Source of the DNA: Sphingobacterium sp. SYP-B4668
Lineage (GTDB): Bacteria > Bacteroidota > Bacteroidia > Sphingobacteriales > Sphingobacteriaceae
NCBI RefSeq assembly: GCF_027627455.1
Contig: NZ_CP115483.1
Span: 4,154,001-4,218,000, forward strand
Length of the DNA: 64,000 nucleotides
Direction: 5' to 3'
Shown: positions 18,225 through 26,894 of the stretch, in pieces
Position numbering within the stretch: the stretch's first letter is position 1
How the letters are laid out: every line of letters begins with the position of its first letter
Notes under the pieces: generated by a model
What the model was told of the DNA's origin: nothing
Databases searched by the model: none
The model's input: only the letters and a program-made list of their open reading frames with translations
Translations under genes and position numbers: made by a program

Positions 18225-18374
18225 TATTCTTTTATATTAAAGTTAAAAGTGGAAACAGGGACGCCTGCTTCATTTTCCAGATTAGCGAATGTTCTATCCT
18301 CGTAGACAAACCAACCATCCCCGTGTCTTTGTGCCTATCCTAGGCTTTCCATCGTCTCTAAGAATCGTAATGTG
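18224..18374 (-). pseudogene. C-terminal remnant of a degraded gene, possibly a sialate O-acetylesterase (NanS-like)
   Basis: The 150 bp between the MFS and epimerase genes encodes a protein-like tail on the minus strand. A 36-residue open frame (18334-18224) contains GWFVYEDRTFANLENEAGVP and ends in a TAA that overlaps the nanE ATG. The stretch NLENEAGVPVSTF resembles the C-terminal NLYNEAGLPASPF pattern I recall from sialate O-acetylesterases. A second frame just upstream (TILRDDGKPRIGTK) also looks coding, so a frameshift or large deletion is likely. What is seen is the open tail, its stop/start overlap and the lack of a start codon. The NanS identity is inference and could be wrong; another exported enzyme is possible. 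Confidence 0.5.
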
Positions 18375-19613
18375 CTATTCAACCGCTTCGTGTTCTCTAG
18401 GTTTTAAAACAGCCAATTGGATAATCAACACCACAAACACAACAATGGCCAGCAATGCAAAATCACGTCCCAAACGGCCGGAGTCTGCCGATGCACCCAA
18501 AGCCCTTGTAATATACGCTCCGGCCATCACGCCTACCATATTCATGGTTCCATAGGCCGTGGCTCTGTACTTAGGAGACACAAACTGGCAGAGGATGGGC
18601 ATATTATTGGCATCGAACATGCCAAAGCCAAAGCCAAACGTCAAGCCGGCGGCTACGATGGTCCAGACTTGGTTACCATAGCCAATTAAAAAAAGGGCAG
18701 GTATAGTCAATCCTAGTCCTATAGCACTGGTATAAATCCTGCCCCTTTTATTCTTTTGCACCCATCTATCGGATAATATGCCCCCAAGAATCACCCCTAA
18801 AAAGGAGGATATGGCAATAGTCACCGTCGATAAGGGACCTGCTTGGGTCATGGGTATATTGAGATTGTCAGCAAAGAGTGTAGGAAGCCAATTTTTTGTC
18901 GCCCATCCAGGTAAACTAGGGGCCGCAAAATAAAGTAGTATCACCCAAAAAGAGATATTAGATAGCAATACGGAGAAACCTTTCCATAACGGAACTCCGG
19001 GGGCTGTATCCGTCATGGCTTTGGTATGACCACGTGTCTCAAAGAAGGTGAAAACAAGTACAAACGCATAAATGATGCCGACGAGTCCAAAAATTTTAAA
19101 AGTCAAATGCCAGGAATAATTTGCGGCGACCGTGGCTCCAAACCCACCGAGAGCTTGTCCAAAGTAGAGCCCAGTCATGTGAATCCCTACCGCCAAAGAC
19201 CTGGTCTTATCCGAATGATAATCAGCTATGAGCGACAGACCTGCCGGAATATAAAGTGCCTCACTCACGCCCATGATCGCTCTTAATACATAGAGCTGAT
19301 TATAGGTAGTGGCAAATCCCATTCCGAAGGTAACCGCCGACCAAACGAACAAGCTACCAACGATCAACCATTTACGGCTAATCTTGTCAGCAATCACTCC
19401 TGCAACGGGACTCATCAGCCCATAAATCCAAAGAAAGATAGCCATTAAGTATCCAAAATTAGTCGCCATACGGAGCTCTGCAATGTCGATTTCCATCGCA
19501 GGACGCATAGTGGATAGCATCTGCCGATCCAAATAGTTGAGCAATGCAACAATCCACAGGAGGGCAACCACGACCCAAGGGTAATATTTTTTTGTACTTA
19601 ATGACTTTATCAT
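18375..19613 (-). CDS. nanT: MFS transporter, probable sialic acid importer
   Basis: A 412-residue, 12-helix major facilitator protein. The loop 2-3 signature is GVIADKISRKW and the N-terminus reads WVVVALLWIVALLNYLDRQ, as in the anion/hexuronate-type MFS branch that also holds Bacteroides NanT. The central cytoplasmic loop is at about 190-215. Placed between nanM and nanE, it most likely carries N-acetylneuraminate from the periplasm to the cytoplasm. It starts 27 bp after the nanM stop. The specificity is inferred from context rather than from residues. Confidence 0.85.
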   Translation of the reverse strand: MIKSLSTKKYYPWVVVALLWIVALLNYLDRQMLSTMRPAMEIDIAELRMATNFGYLMAIFLWIYGLMSPVAGVIADKISRKWLIVGSLFVWSAVTFGMGFATTYNQLYVLRAIMGVSEALYIPAGLSLIADYHSDKTRSLAVGIHMTGLYFGQALGGFGATVAANYSWHLTFKIFGLVGIIYAFVLVFTFFETRGHTKAMTDTAPGVPLWKGFSVLLSNISFWVILLYFAAPSLPGWATKNWLPTLFADNLNIPMTQAGPLSTVTIAISSFLGVILGGILSDRWVQKNKRGRIYTSAIGLGLTIPALFLIGYGNQVWTIVAAGLTFGFGFGMFDANNMPILCQFVSPKYRATAYGTMNMVGVMAGAYITRALGASADSGRLGRDFALLAIVVFVVLIIQLAVLKPREHEAVE

Positions 19614-19640
19614 CTTCTTTAGTTTATAGATTAGTGATTC

Positions 19641-20777
19641 TTATTGAAGTTGACCACAAATTATTTTTGCTGTCCGTACACCTGCTTTTATCTCTCCACT
19701 TGGAATAACAACGTGTTTTCCCCATCGTACAGCGGTAGTGGTAACTGGCCCCTTAGTGGGCAATTCGCCAGCTTTATCCCAGACATTCCGTTTGAAATCA
19801 TAACGCCATATTTGCTGCCCAAAACCAGGATGTTGTTCCTGCATGACATTTTTTTGTCTGATTAAATCAGCTCTTTTGACCGAATCTGCTTCCATGGATA
19901 TGGAAGCAAGAAGGGTCTCTACTCTTCCAAAGGTGCTCCCATCGTCCCCGCTGAATACCCAAAGACCTCCGTCAGAGAGCAAAAGAGCCGTACCTGCCGC
20001 CGATTTTTGAGGCATAGATTGTAAAGCTTTCCACTGGTGCGTCTTAAGATCGAATTTCCAAAGACCATCATAAATGTCGCTTACCATGCCGAAGTTTCTC
20101 TTGCGCCCGCCTACTAAATACAGTGCATGACGATCGGAAAGGAGTTGAAGATGGGACACCTCATAAGGCAAATCAGCAACATGTCCCCAGCCTAGAGCTG
20201 TCTTTTTAAGATTCAAAACATATAATGCTTTAGAAACCCCCTCTTGTAGCTCACCTCCCGCTAGATACAGATAGTCACCCACAATGGAGGCTCCGGCATT
20301 GGTAATGGCAAACGGAAGGGCCGGAAGTTCTTGCAGTTCGAGAGCTTTCCTAACAGGGTCATATTTCAAAATATAGCAGGAGGACAATAAACCTGTTTCA
20401 TTCTCGCCTCCAAGGATGAATATTCCATTTGAAGAGCTCACACTGGCACCATATGCCCAAGAAAATGGCAAAAGCAAGCTTTGGACAAACTGTACTTGAC
20501 CTGCATGTTGTTTGTAGATAAAGAAATCACGATGATACTCTTTGCTCCCCCCCTCCCAGGGCATCTGCAATGGAAAATTCGCTCCTCCTCCTATACACAA
20601 AAAATCACCTTGAACACCTACCAATGGACCTGCCAACCCTTTGTGCGACATTCCCTGTTGACGAGGCAACTCGAGCCCAATGGACCAGTCGATGACAGCA
20701 CTATGCTCCTGAGATTCACTTATTAATGGGACCATTGCAAATACCATCAAGCTGGAAAGTAGTGTGAGAGATTTCAT
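19641..20777 (-). CDS. nanM: Kelch-repeat N-acetylneuraminate epimerase/mutarotase
   Basis: A periplasmic protein of about 378 residues that speeds conversion of alpha-Neu5Ac (released by sialidase) to the beta anomer. I chose the ATG at 20777 (MKSLTLLSSLM), which gives a signal peptide ending near SESQ; the longer frame to 20894 overlaps nanA. Kelch blades are visible as repeats such as IFILGGENE, DYLYLAGGE, ALYLVGGRKR and LWVFSGDDG. This matches the cyclically permuted mutarotase family. It begins 10 bp downstream of nanA and precedes nanT, the usual order in Bacteroidota nan loci. Confidence 0.88.
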   Translation of the reverse strand: MKSLTLLSSLMVFAMVPLISESQEHSAVIDWSIGLELPRQQGMSHKGLAGPLVGVQGDFLCIGGGANFPLQMPWEGGSKEYHRDFFIYKQHAGQVQFVQSLLLPFSWAYGASVSSSNGIFILGGENETGLLSSCYILKYDPVRKALELQELPALPFAITNAGASIVGDYLYLAGGELQEGVSKALYVLNLKKTALGWGHVADLPYEVSHLQLLSDRHALYLVGGRKRNFGMVSDIYDGLWKFDLKTHQWKALQSMPQKSAAGTALLLSDGGLWVFSGDDGSTFGRVETLLASISMEADSVKRADLIRQKNVMQEQHPGFGQQIWRYDFKRNVWDKAGELPTKGPVTTTAVRWGKHVVIPSGEIKAGVRTAKIICGQLQ

Positions 20778-20787
20778 ACGATGTGCT

Positions 20788-21711
20788 TTAAGTTGTGGAA
20801 TTGAAATTCTGAAATCCCAAGGCCTTAACATCTTGCCGAAATTGTTGAAAAGCCTCAGCTTCCATATTGCGTACGGGCAGTCTAAACTCTCCACAATCTA
20901 GCTCAATTAACTTCATATAGGCTTTGCCCGTCGCGATACCACCGTATTTACCTAATAAGGTGATCATATCAATTGCTTTTTGTTGTAATGCATTGGCTTT
21001 ATCAAAATCTCCCGCCTCAAAAGCCGAAATTAGTGCATGATAGAGTGGAGCTGCATAATTGTATGTACTTCCTACAGCACCCTTACTTCCCAAGACCAAT
21101 GAAGACAACATATTTTCGTCTCGTCCCCAAAGCATATCATACTTTTTATTCTTGTAATTCAAGCAGGACAAGAAATCCATAAAGTCTTCATGGGTATATT
21201 TAATCCCTTTGAATGTGGGAACTATGGATTCCACTTCTTTAAGCAAATCAAGCATGGCGTAATTACCACCAGTTAATACGGGAATATGGTAGTAATAGAA
21301 TGCGGTATTGGGAGCGGCCTCAGCAATGACGGCACAACACTTAGCCAATTGAGTGACATTCGCAGGTTTAAAATAAAAGGGAGAGGTAAATGAAATTGCG
21401 TCTGCGCCCTCTTGTTCTGCAATAATCGCTAATTCCCTACATTCCTTTACGTTGGTGCCGCCCAAAAACATCATCAACACAAATTCTGTATCGTCTTTCG
21501 TTAGGCTTGTCCAAGCTTTCAACACACTCACTTTTTCGTCAAAAGTGAGTGCAACTCCCTCTCCAGTAGACCCACAAATAAATGCGCCCTTGACATCATT
21601 GCGTTTCAAGGATTGATAATATTCGGGAATCAGTTCCAAATTCAATTCACCATTTGCATGAAAAGGTGTGAAGGGTGCGGATATTAAACCTTCAATTTTG
21701 TGATTAAGCAT
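20788..21711 (-). CDS. nanA: N-acetylneuraminate lyase
   Basis: A 307-residue class I aldolase of the DHDPS/NAL family that splits Neu5Ac into ManNAc and pyruvate in the cytoplasm. Seen: the carboxylate-binding GSTGEG (47-52), the catalytic Tyr in YYYHIP (Y141) and the Schiff-base Lys in GIKYTHEDF (K171). The YHIP and GIKYTHED wording favours NAL over DapA. It lies between susD and nanM in the sialic acid operon, which supports the call. Confidence 0.93.
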   Translation of the reverse strand: MLNHKIEGLISAPFTPFHANGELNLELIPEYYQSLKRNDVKGAFICGSTGEGVALTFDEKVSVLKAWTSLTKDDTEFVLMMFLGGTNVKECRELAIIAEQEGADAISFTSPFYFKPANVTQLAKCCAVIAEAAPNTAFYYYHIPVLTGGNYAMLDLLKEVESIVPTFKGIKYTHEDFMDFLSCLNYKNKKYDMLWGRDENMLSSLVLGSKGAVGSTYNYAAPLYHALISAFEAGDFDKANALQQKAIDMITLLGKYGGIATGKAYMKLIELDCGEFRLPVRNMEAEAFQQFRQDVKALGFQNFNSTT

Positions 21712-21770
21712 ATATAGTTTTATTTAATTTTCTAAACACAATTTACTATCCTGAAACAAACCAATCCCCT

Positions 21771-23324
21771 CTAGGGTTTGGTTGTTTCGTAGCCTGGAGT
21801 CTGATCCACCAAAGGATCATTCGTCCATACATCCCTACCAACCGGCCATAAAACCTTGTACCCTTCAGATACTTTATTTAAGACACCATAGGGATGTCCA
21901 GAAGTTTTAAAAACCAATGGGTCGCTTCCAAACTTCATGCGACGTATGTCGTACCAACGCTTGCCCTCCCATACGAACTCCTTCATCCTTTCCTCAAAAA
22001 TAGCAATCTCGTTTGCGTCTTTGCTCCCATTTACAAACGGAGCCGGGTCAGCTCCATTGAAAGCTCGATTACGAATAGGTTGTATGAAGCTGCCAGGATC
22101 GGTCCCTTCTGCATTGGCAATTTCTGCCAACATCAATAATCTGTCAGCCTCGCGATATATTGGCCAGTCATCCGTCCAGTTACGAATGTTATTGTTGATA
22201 GTTCCCATAAACTTCGTCAACACCGTATTCCGTATGGTAACCTTATTAGGCGTTACTGTCCTATCTATCCCGTAGAAATCATAAAATGTTGCATTACGTC
22301 GCTGATCATGAATACCATAAGACTGAAACAGTTCATAGGTGTATGCATATCGTTGGATACCCCCGGCACTCGCTTGGGCTATATTAAGGGGATCGACTAG
22401 TTTAGGTGCATTTACATCAACCGTATCTTTGTAGTAAATACCATTAAAATTTGCAACAGGATATAGGAATAGACTCACATTTGCAGACTCAGCCTCATTA
22501 AATGCATAGGGGAGCGTAAAGATAATCTCGGCATTTTTCTTTTGTTTGAATACATCTCCAAAATTTGAAAGTAAACTATAGCCTGTTACCGCATTTAGTG
22601 CAGATTTGGCTTCGGTTAGATCTTCTATATTGCCGTACACTTTTGCTGACCAAAGAAATACTTCACCTTTCAGCATACGGCTAGCGTTTAAGGTCCAATA
22701 GGCTTTGTTGCTTCCCTGACTAGTCCCGAAATGTGTCAATGACTTAGCGATGTCAGCTTTGATTGCCGTTAACACATCCATCTCGGACGACCTTGCCAAG
22801 CGCAAGCTCACAGCATCTGGCTTGCCTATTAAAGCATCTGGACTAAGACGCAAGGGTACTCCTCCATAGGTTCTCAGCAAATGAAAATAGTAATATGCTC
22901 GCAACCCATAAGCTTGCCCTAATAGCATATCTTTTTTGTCGGTTGACAAAAAAGATAGGGGCTCCACTTTATTGATAAATAGATTGATTTGCAAAATGCT
23001 ATTCATAAATCCAGCCCATGCCCCTATACCAGGGGACACTTCTGTCATTTTGTGCTCTATAACTCCTAATTCACTGAGTGACACTTCCATCCTCGCTGCA
23101 TTGGTAAGCCCACCTCCGCGCATTTCACCCAATCGAAATAACATGAATTGCTGCGCTCTGAGGTTGCTGTGCACACCAACCATAAAATTATTGACCTGCG
23201 TTTCATTTTGCCAATAGTTTCCATCGGCAAAATAGTCTTCAGGTACGAAGTCCAAGCTTTTATTACACGCTGTCAAAACACAAGCTGACAGTGTAATCAC
23301 TACTATTTTGATATATTTTCTCAT
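21771..23324 (-). CDS. SusD/RagB family lipoprotein of the sialic acid PUL
   Basis: A 517-residue SusD-like surface protein, probably the sialic-acid-binding partner of the adjacent SusC (NanU in Tannerella and Bacteroides). The leader ends in a VLTAC lipobox. The N-terminal tetratricopeptide-like helices include GQAYGLRAYYYFHLLRTYGGVPL. The C-terminal signature is EERMKEFVWEGKRWYDIRRM and the end is the typical QTPGYETTKP. It follows susC by 17 bp. The substrate assignment rests on context. Confidence 0.93.
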   Translation of the reverse strand: MRKYIKIVVITLSACVLTACNKSLDFVPEDYFADGNYWQNETQVNNFMVGVHSNLRAQQFMLFRLGEMRGGGLTNAARMEVSLSELGVIEHKMTEVSPGIGAWAGFMNSILQINLFINKVEPLSFLSTDKKDMLLGQAYGLRAYYYFHLLRTYGGVPLRLSPDALIGKPDAVSLRLARSSEMDVLTAIKADIAKSLTHFGTSQGSNKAYWTLNASRMLKGEVFLWSAKVYGNIEDLTEAKSALNAVTGYSLLSNFGDVFKQKKNAEIIFTLPYAFNEAESANVSLFLYPVANFNGIYYKDTVDVNAPKLVDPLNIAQASAGGIQRYAYTYELFQSYGIHDQRRNATFYDFYGIDRTVTPNKVTIRNTVLTKFMGTINNNIRNWTDDWPIYREADRLLMLAEIANAEGTDPGSFIQPIRNRAFNGADPAPFVNGSKDANEIAIFEERMKEFVWEGKRWYDIRRMKFGSDPLVFKTSGHPYGVLNKVSEGYKVLWPVGRDVWTNDPLVDQTPGYETTKP

Positions 23325-23341
23325 GACTTTATCTCCTCTAG

Positions 23342-26300
23342 TTAAAATGTTATCTTACCTCCGAACACCAACATGGTGGGTACGGTATAGGCACTATTTT
23401 GGAATCCTGTGCGCTCGGGCAGCGCGTTCAATTTATTTGAAATATAACCCAAATTCTGTCCTGTAGCCGTCAGGGTCAAACCACTTATCTTTGCCTTACC
23501 TAGCCACTCTCTAGGGACTGAATAAGACAAGGATACTTCTCTGAATGCTAGATAGCTGGAATTCACCCAGAAAAGATTACTAGGTCGGTCAAAGTTTTTC
23601 ATATTCAATTGGTCGGCCCACATGTACCTAGGATATTTAGCATTGGGATTGTCGGGAGTCCACGTATCTTTTACAATAGAACCTGCATTAAACTCTCCTT
23701 GCATGTAGCCTAAAGACCAGACATTCATCCTGTCCATTTGGATATGGCCCAACGCAAAATCTATCCGCGTAAAGAGGGATATTCCTTTGTAACTCACAGA
23801 CGTATTGAAGCCACCTGTCCATTTGGGCAAAGTATTTCCTAATTTCACACGATCGCTTTGATTGATGACGCCATCGCCATTGATATCATCCCAGATCGCA
23901 TCCCCCAACTGTGTCGGCAGATAGCCTGTCAATCCTTGTTCAGCTATTATTTTCTGACTAGCCACTCGTTTACCTGCCGCACCACCGATACTATAAGTAT
24001 CACCAGCAGCATCATCCCTTACATTATAATTTGCTAAATCTTGTTCGTTACGGATGATGCCTTTCATCCTAAATCCGTAAACATCGCCCCATTCTTTACC
24101 TTCTTGCATACCTTCGACCCAAATCAAGCCATTTGAAGACGGATCGTACACCTGAGTGCCACCTTGTCTGTTCAATTCGTTACCATTATTAGGCAACTTG
24201 ATAATCTTGTTGCGAACATAAGCCGCATTGACATTTACCGTCCAGTTAAATTTATCATTGTCAATGATTTTGTATCCTAACTCCAATTCGACACCTCTAT
24301 TGCGCATTGTTCCATTGTTAGTACGGATGCGTTCGATACCTGCAGAGCTAGGTAAATCAATGTAAGCCAATTTGTCCGAAGTAATCCTGTTGTAATATGC
24401 TGCGGAGAAATTAAGTCGGTTATTTAACAATCCGATATCCATTCCGACTTCGGTAGTGTTGGTTTTTTCCCACTGGAGGGAAGACAATGTTGGATTTCCA
24501 AATAGGAATCCCCTCACCTGGTCATAGGCTGTCTGAACATTGTACGACCCCTGCACCTCATACTTTCCGATAGCCTGACTGGTACCGATACCTATATTAC
24601 CATTCTTACCCCAACTGGCCCGAAGTTTCAAAAAGTCCAACCAAGGGGCTTGCTCTTGAATAAAATCCTCACGTGTTGCGACCCAACCCACAGATGCAGC
24701 AGGGAAAAAACCCCATCTATTCTCTGAATTCAAACGAGATATGCCATCATTACGAAAGGTAGCAGACAACAAATACTTATCGGCATAATCATAATTGACC
24801 CGGCCGAACTGGGAGATTATACGGTCATTCTCATGCGAGGAAGATGTCCCTCTGGTCGGGTTGGTAGCTGTATTGGTCGTCAAGCCTAAGGACATGAAAT
24901 CATCTGTAGGTGCTAATGCGCCAGAGGCTCCTACTGAACGATAGTAAGAATCAAAAAATTCACCCCCGGCCAATGCGTTTAGGTTGTGCTTACCAAATGA
25001 CTTGTTATAATTTAATACCGCATTATAGGTTTGTTGGATATCTCTCCAGAAAGATGCTGCACTATTTCGCTGTCTATTCCACCCTGCATCAGGATTGGTA
25101 GTGCTTAAGAAGCCTGTCCTGAAATCCTTATTGAAAGATTCAGCATACTCCTCGTGGTAATATAAAATACCCTTCATGCGCAAGGATAATTCTGGCAAAA
25201 AATTAATAACCAATCCTTGACTAAGGGTAAATTTATCGTTTTGATTGCGTCTTATATATTTATCGATGTTTACTAATGGATTGCCATCACTTGCGTCTCG
25301 TCCCAAAATCCAATCACCGGTGATAGGGCTTTTGCTACGCAACGTTGGTGGCGCAGAGAGCATGCGTCCCCAATAGTTTTCCTCGCCGTTTGTCAAGGTT
25401 TGATCCCGCCAATTGGCTCTTGTGTAATTAATACTTGATTCCGATTTGATCCAATCTTTGATTTTATAATCCGCATTTACTGCAAAATTATATCGACGAT
25501 AGAAGGTATTTAATGATAATCCTTTTTCATCATAAATTCCGACATTACTATAGTAACTCGCTTTGTCATTACCCCCAGAGAAGGCCAGATTGTAATCCTG
25601 TGATGGTGCAGGTGAACGAAATGCAAGATTGCCGTAATTAAAATCTTCGTAAATCAAGTCATAGTACTGACCATTAGCGTCATAGTTTCCAGCTGCATTG
25701 GTAGGAACGACATCCTTCAATGATTTCCAACCCTGGTCTAGCAAAAAACGATTCTGATCGGTCAACCGCATCACACTCCAACGTGCTTCATTCACATAAT
25801 TTCCATCTAAGGGCGTCTTGCCATCAGGTCCGAAATATACATTGCCGGTCCCGCGAGCACCTGGATTACCAAGTGCCGTATTTGCCAATGTACCAGCTTG
25901 TATAGCAGCAGTAGCGCCTAAGCGACTCCATTTAATATATTCTTCCGAGTTCAAGAAATCATAGGGTATATTTAAATAATTGATACCACGATTCACTTTA
26001 AAATCAAGCGAAGAGGACCCGGATTTTCCTTTTTTTGTCGTCACAATGACCACACCATTAGAGGCGCGCGCACCGTATATAGCGGTAGCAGCAGCATCCT
26101 TCTGGACATCGATTCTATCGATTTCCTCAGGATTGATATCTGACAGGTTACTCCGAACCTGACCATCTACCAAAATTAACGGGCTACCTGTACCATCAAA
26201 GTTTGTACCGCCGCGCAAAGTAATATTGGCCATGGCTCCGGGACGACCTGACCCGGTTGAGACGCGAAGCCCAGGAATCGTTCCAGCTAATGCTTGTGCC

Positions 26301-26725
26301 GGATTGGCCCGCATACCAGTTTCTAATACTTTCTTATCCAAAGTGGAAACTGAAGCTGTCATTTTAGAGCGCTTTACCGTTCCGTATCCCATGACCACGA
26401 CTTCATCCATGGTCTGGATATCTGCTTCTAGCATGATATCGAATGATGTTCGATTGCCAACAGCAACTTCTTGCCGCTTGTAACCTGTGTAAGAAAAAAC
26501 CAATACGGCAGAAGGGGAGACTGTTAGTGAAAACCCCCCGTTTTGATCGGTTTGGGTGGCCTGAGTACTGCCCTTCACCAGTATGGTAACTTTTGCAAGG
26601 ACCTCCTTTGTAGACAGATCTACTACCTTCCCCGAGATAGTTTTGGTCTGTGCCCATCCATAGGTGAAGCTACCAAGCAACACCATTAGCAATGGAATCA
26701 TTTTGAATGTTAGGTTTATTTTCAT
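23342..26725 (-). CDS. SusC/RagA TonB-linked outer-membrane transporter of the sialic acid PUL
   Basis: A 1127-residue TonB-dependent transporter, likely the sialic acid importer (NanO-like). It has a signal peptide (to about residue 25, YGWAQT), a carboxypeptidase-regulatory-like domain (ISGKVVDLSTKEVLAKVTIL, about 28-110), a plug (IYGARASNGVVIVTTKKGKSG) and a beta-barrel ending in a terminal phenylalanine (FGGKITF). Unlike the SusC at 7178-10579 it has no STN domain, so control by an ECF/FecR pair is not expected. A FadR-type regulator is encoded divergently instead. It is the first gene of the operon running to 13914. Confidence 0.95.
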   Translation of the reverse strand: MKINLTFKMIPLLMVLLGSFTYGWAQTKTISGKVVDLSTKEVLAKVTILVKGSTQATQTDQNGGFSLTVSPSAVLVFSYTGYKRQEVAVGNRTSFDIMLEADIQTMDEVVVMGYGTVKRSKMTASVSTLDKKVLETGMRANPAQALAGTIPGLRVSTGSGRPGAMANITLRGGTNFDGTGSPLILVDGQVRSNLSDINPEEIDRIDVQKDAAATAIYGARASNGVVIVTTKKGKSGSSSLDFKVNRGINYLNIPYDFLNSEEYIKWSRLGATAAIQAGTLANTALGNPGARGTGNVYFGPDGKTPLDGNYVNEARWSVMRLTDQNRFLLDQGWKSLKDVVPTNAAGNYDANGQYYDLIYEDFNYGNLAFRSPAPSQDYNLAFSGGNDKASYYSNVGIYDEKGLSLNTFYRRYNFAVNADYKIKDWIKSESSINYTRANWRDQTLTNGEENYWGRMLSAPPTLRSKSPITGDWILGRDASDGNPLVNIDKYIRRNQNDKFTLSQGLVINFLPELSLRMKGILYYHEEYAESFNKDFRTGFLSTTNPDAGWNRQRNSAASFWRDIQQTYNAVLNYNKSFGKHNLNALAGGEFFDSYYRSVGASGALAPTDDFMSLGLTTNTATNPTRGTSSSHENDRIISQFGRVNYDYADKYLLSATFRNDGISRLNSENRWGFFPAASVGWVATREDFIQEQAPWLDFLKLRASWGKNGNIGIGTSQAIGKYEVQGSYNVQTAYDQVRGFLFGNPTLSSLQWEKTNTTEVGMDIGLLNNRLNFSAAYYNRITSDKLAYIDLPSSAGIERIRTNNGTMRNRGVELELGYKIIDNDKFNWTVNVNAAYVRNKIIKLPNNGNELNRQGGTQVYDPSSNGLIWVEGMQEGKEWGDVYGFRMKGIIRNEQDLANYNVRDDAAGDTYSIGGAAGKRVASQKIIAEQGLTGYLPTQLGDAIWDDINGDGVINQSDRVKLGNTLPKWTGGFNTSVSYKGISLFTRIDFALGHIQMDRMNVWSLGYMQGEFNAGSIVKDTWTPDNPNAKYPRYMWADQLNMKNFDRPSNLFWVNSSYLAFREVSLSYSVPREWLGKAKISGLTLTATGQNLGYISNKLNALPERTGFQNSAYTVPTMLVFGGKITF

Positions 26726-26739
26726 GTGGTTTATACTGT

Positions 26740-26756
26740 ATTAAGTATTACATAAT
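26740..26756. promoter_or_regulatory. Palindromic operator candidate 1 (nan operon side)
   Basis: The sequence ATTAAGTATTACATAAT is a 17-bp palindrome with 6 of 7 arm positions matching around a 3-bp centre. Its core GT-ATT-AC fits the GTnnnAC core bound by FadR-type GntR regulators. It lies between the susC start codon and its -7 box and should cover the transcription start, the classic place for a repressor. It shares 15 of 17 bases with the site at 26804-26820. Confidence 0.6.
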
Positions 26757-26760
26757 AAAG

Positions 26761-26790
26761 CAAATATAGACACAATATCGTAAAAACAAA
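26761..26790 (-). promoter_or_regulatory. Promoter of the sialic acid operon
   Basis: On the minus strand a TTTG (-33, at 26790-26787) is followed after 18 bp by TATATTTG (-7, at 26768-26761). This fits the Bacteroidota sigma consensus TTTG-N17-23-TAnnTTTG. The start site would fall inside the palindrome at 26740-26756, giving a leader of about 30 nt before susC. Confidence 0.65.
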
Positions 26791-26803
26791 TTTTATTTTT
26801 AAT

Positions 26804-26820
26804 ATTATGTATAACATAAT
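26804..26820. promoter_or_regulatory. Palindromic operator candidate 2 (regulator side)
   Basis: ATTATGTATAACATAAT has perfect 7-bp arms around ATA, with the FadR-type core GT-ATA-AC. It lies upstream of the -7 box of the divergent regulator gene. Its centre is 64 bp from that of site 1, about six helical turns, so two dimers would sit on the same face. Confidence 0.65.
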
Positions 26821-26837
26821 TAGAAACAAAAATTGTA

Positions 26838-26845
26838 TATATTTG
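26838..26845 (+). promoter_or_regulatory. -7 box of the FadR-type regulator gene
   Basis: TATATTTG matches the TAnnTTTG -7 consensus, 49 bp upstream of the regulator's ATG. No good TTTG was seen at the -33 position, so the promoter may be weak or activator-aided. Operator candidate 2 covers the -33 area, which suggests autoregulation. Confidence 0.5.
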
Positions 26846-26894
26846 CTTCTTCAGCAGCGTTTGCGGATTTTCGTAAACAGTTAATCAATCTTGC

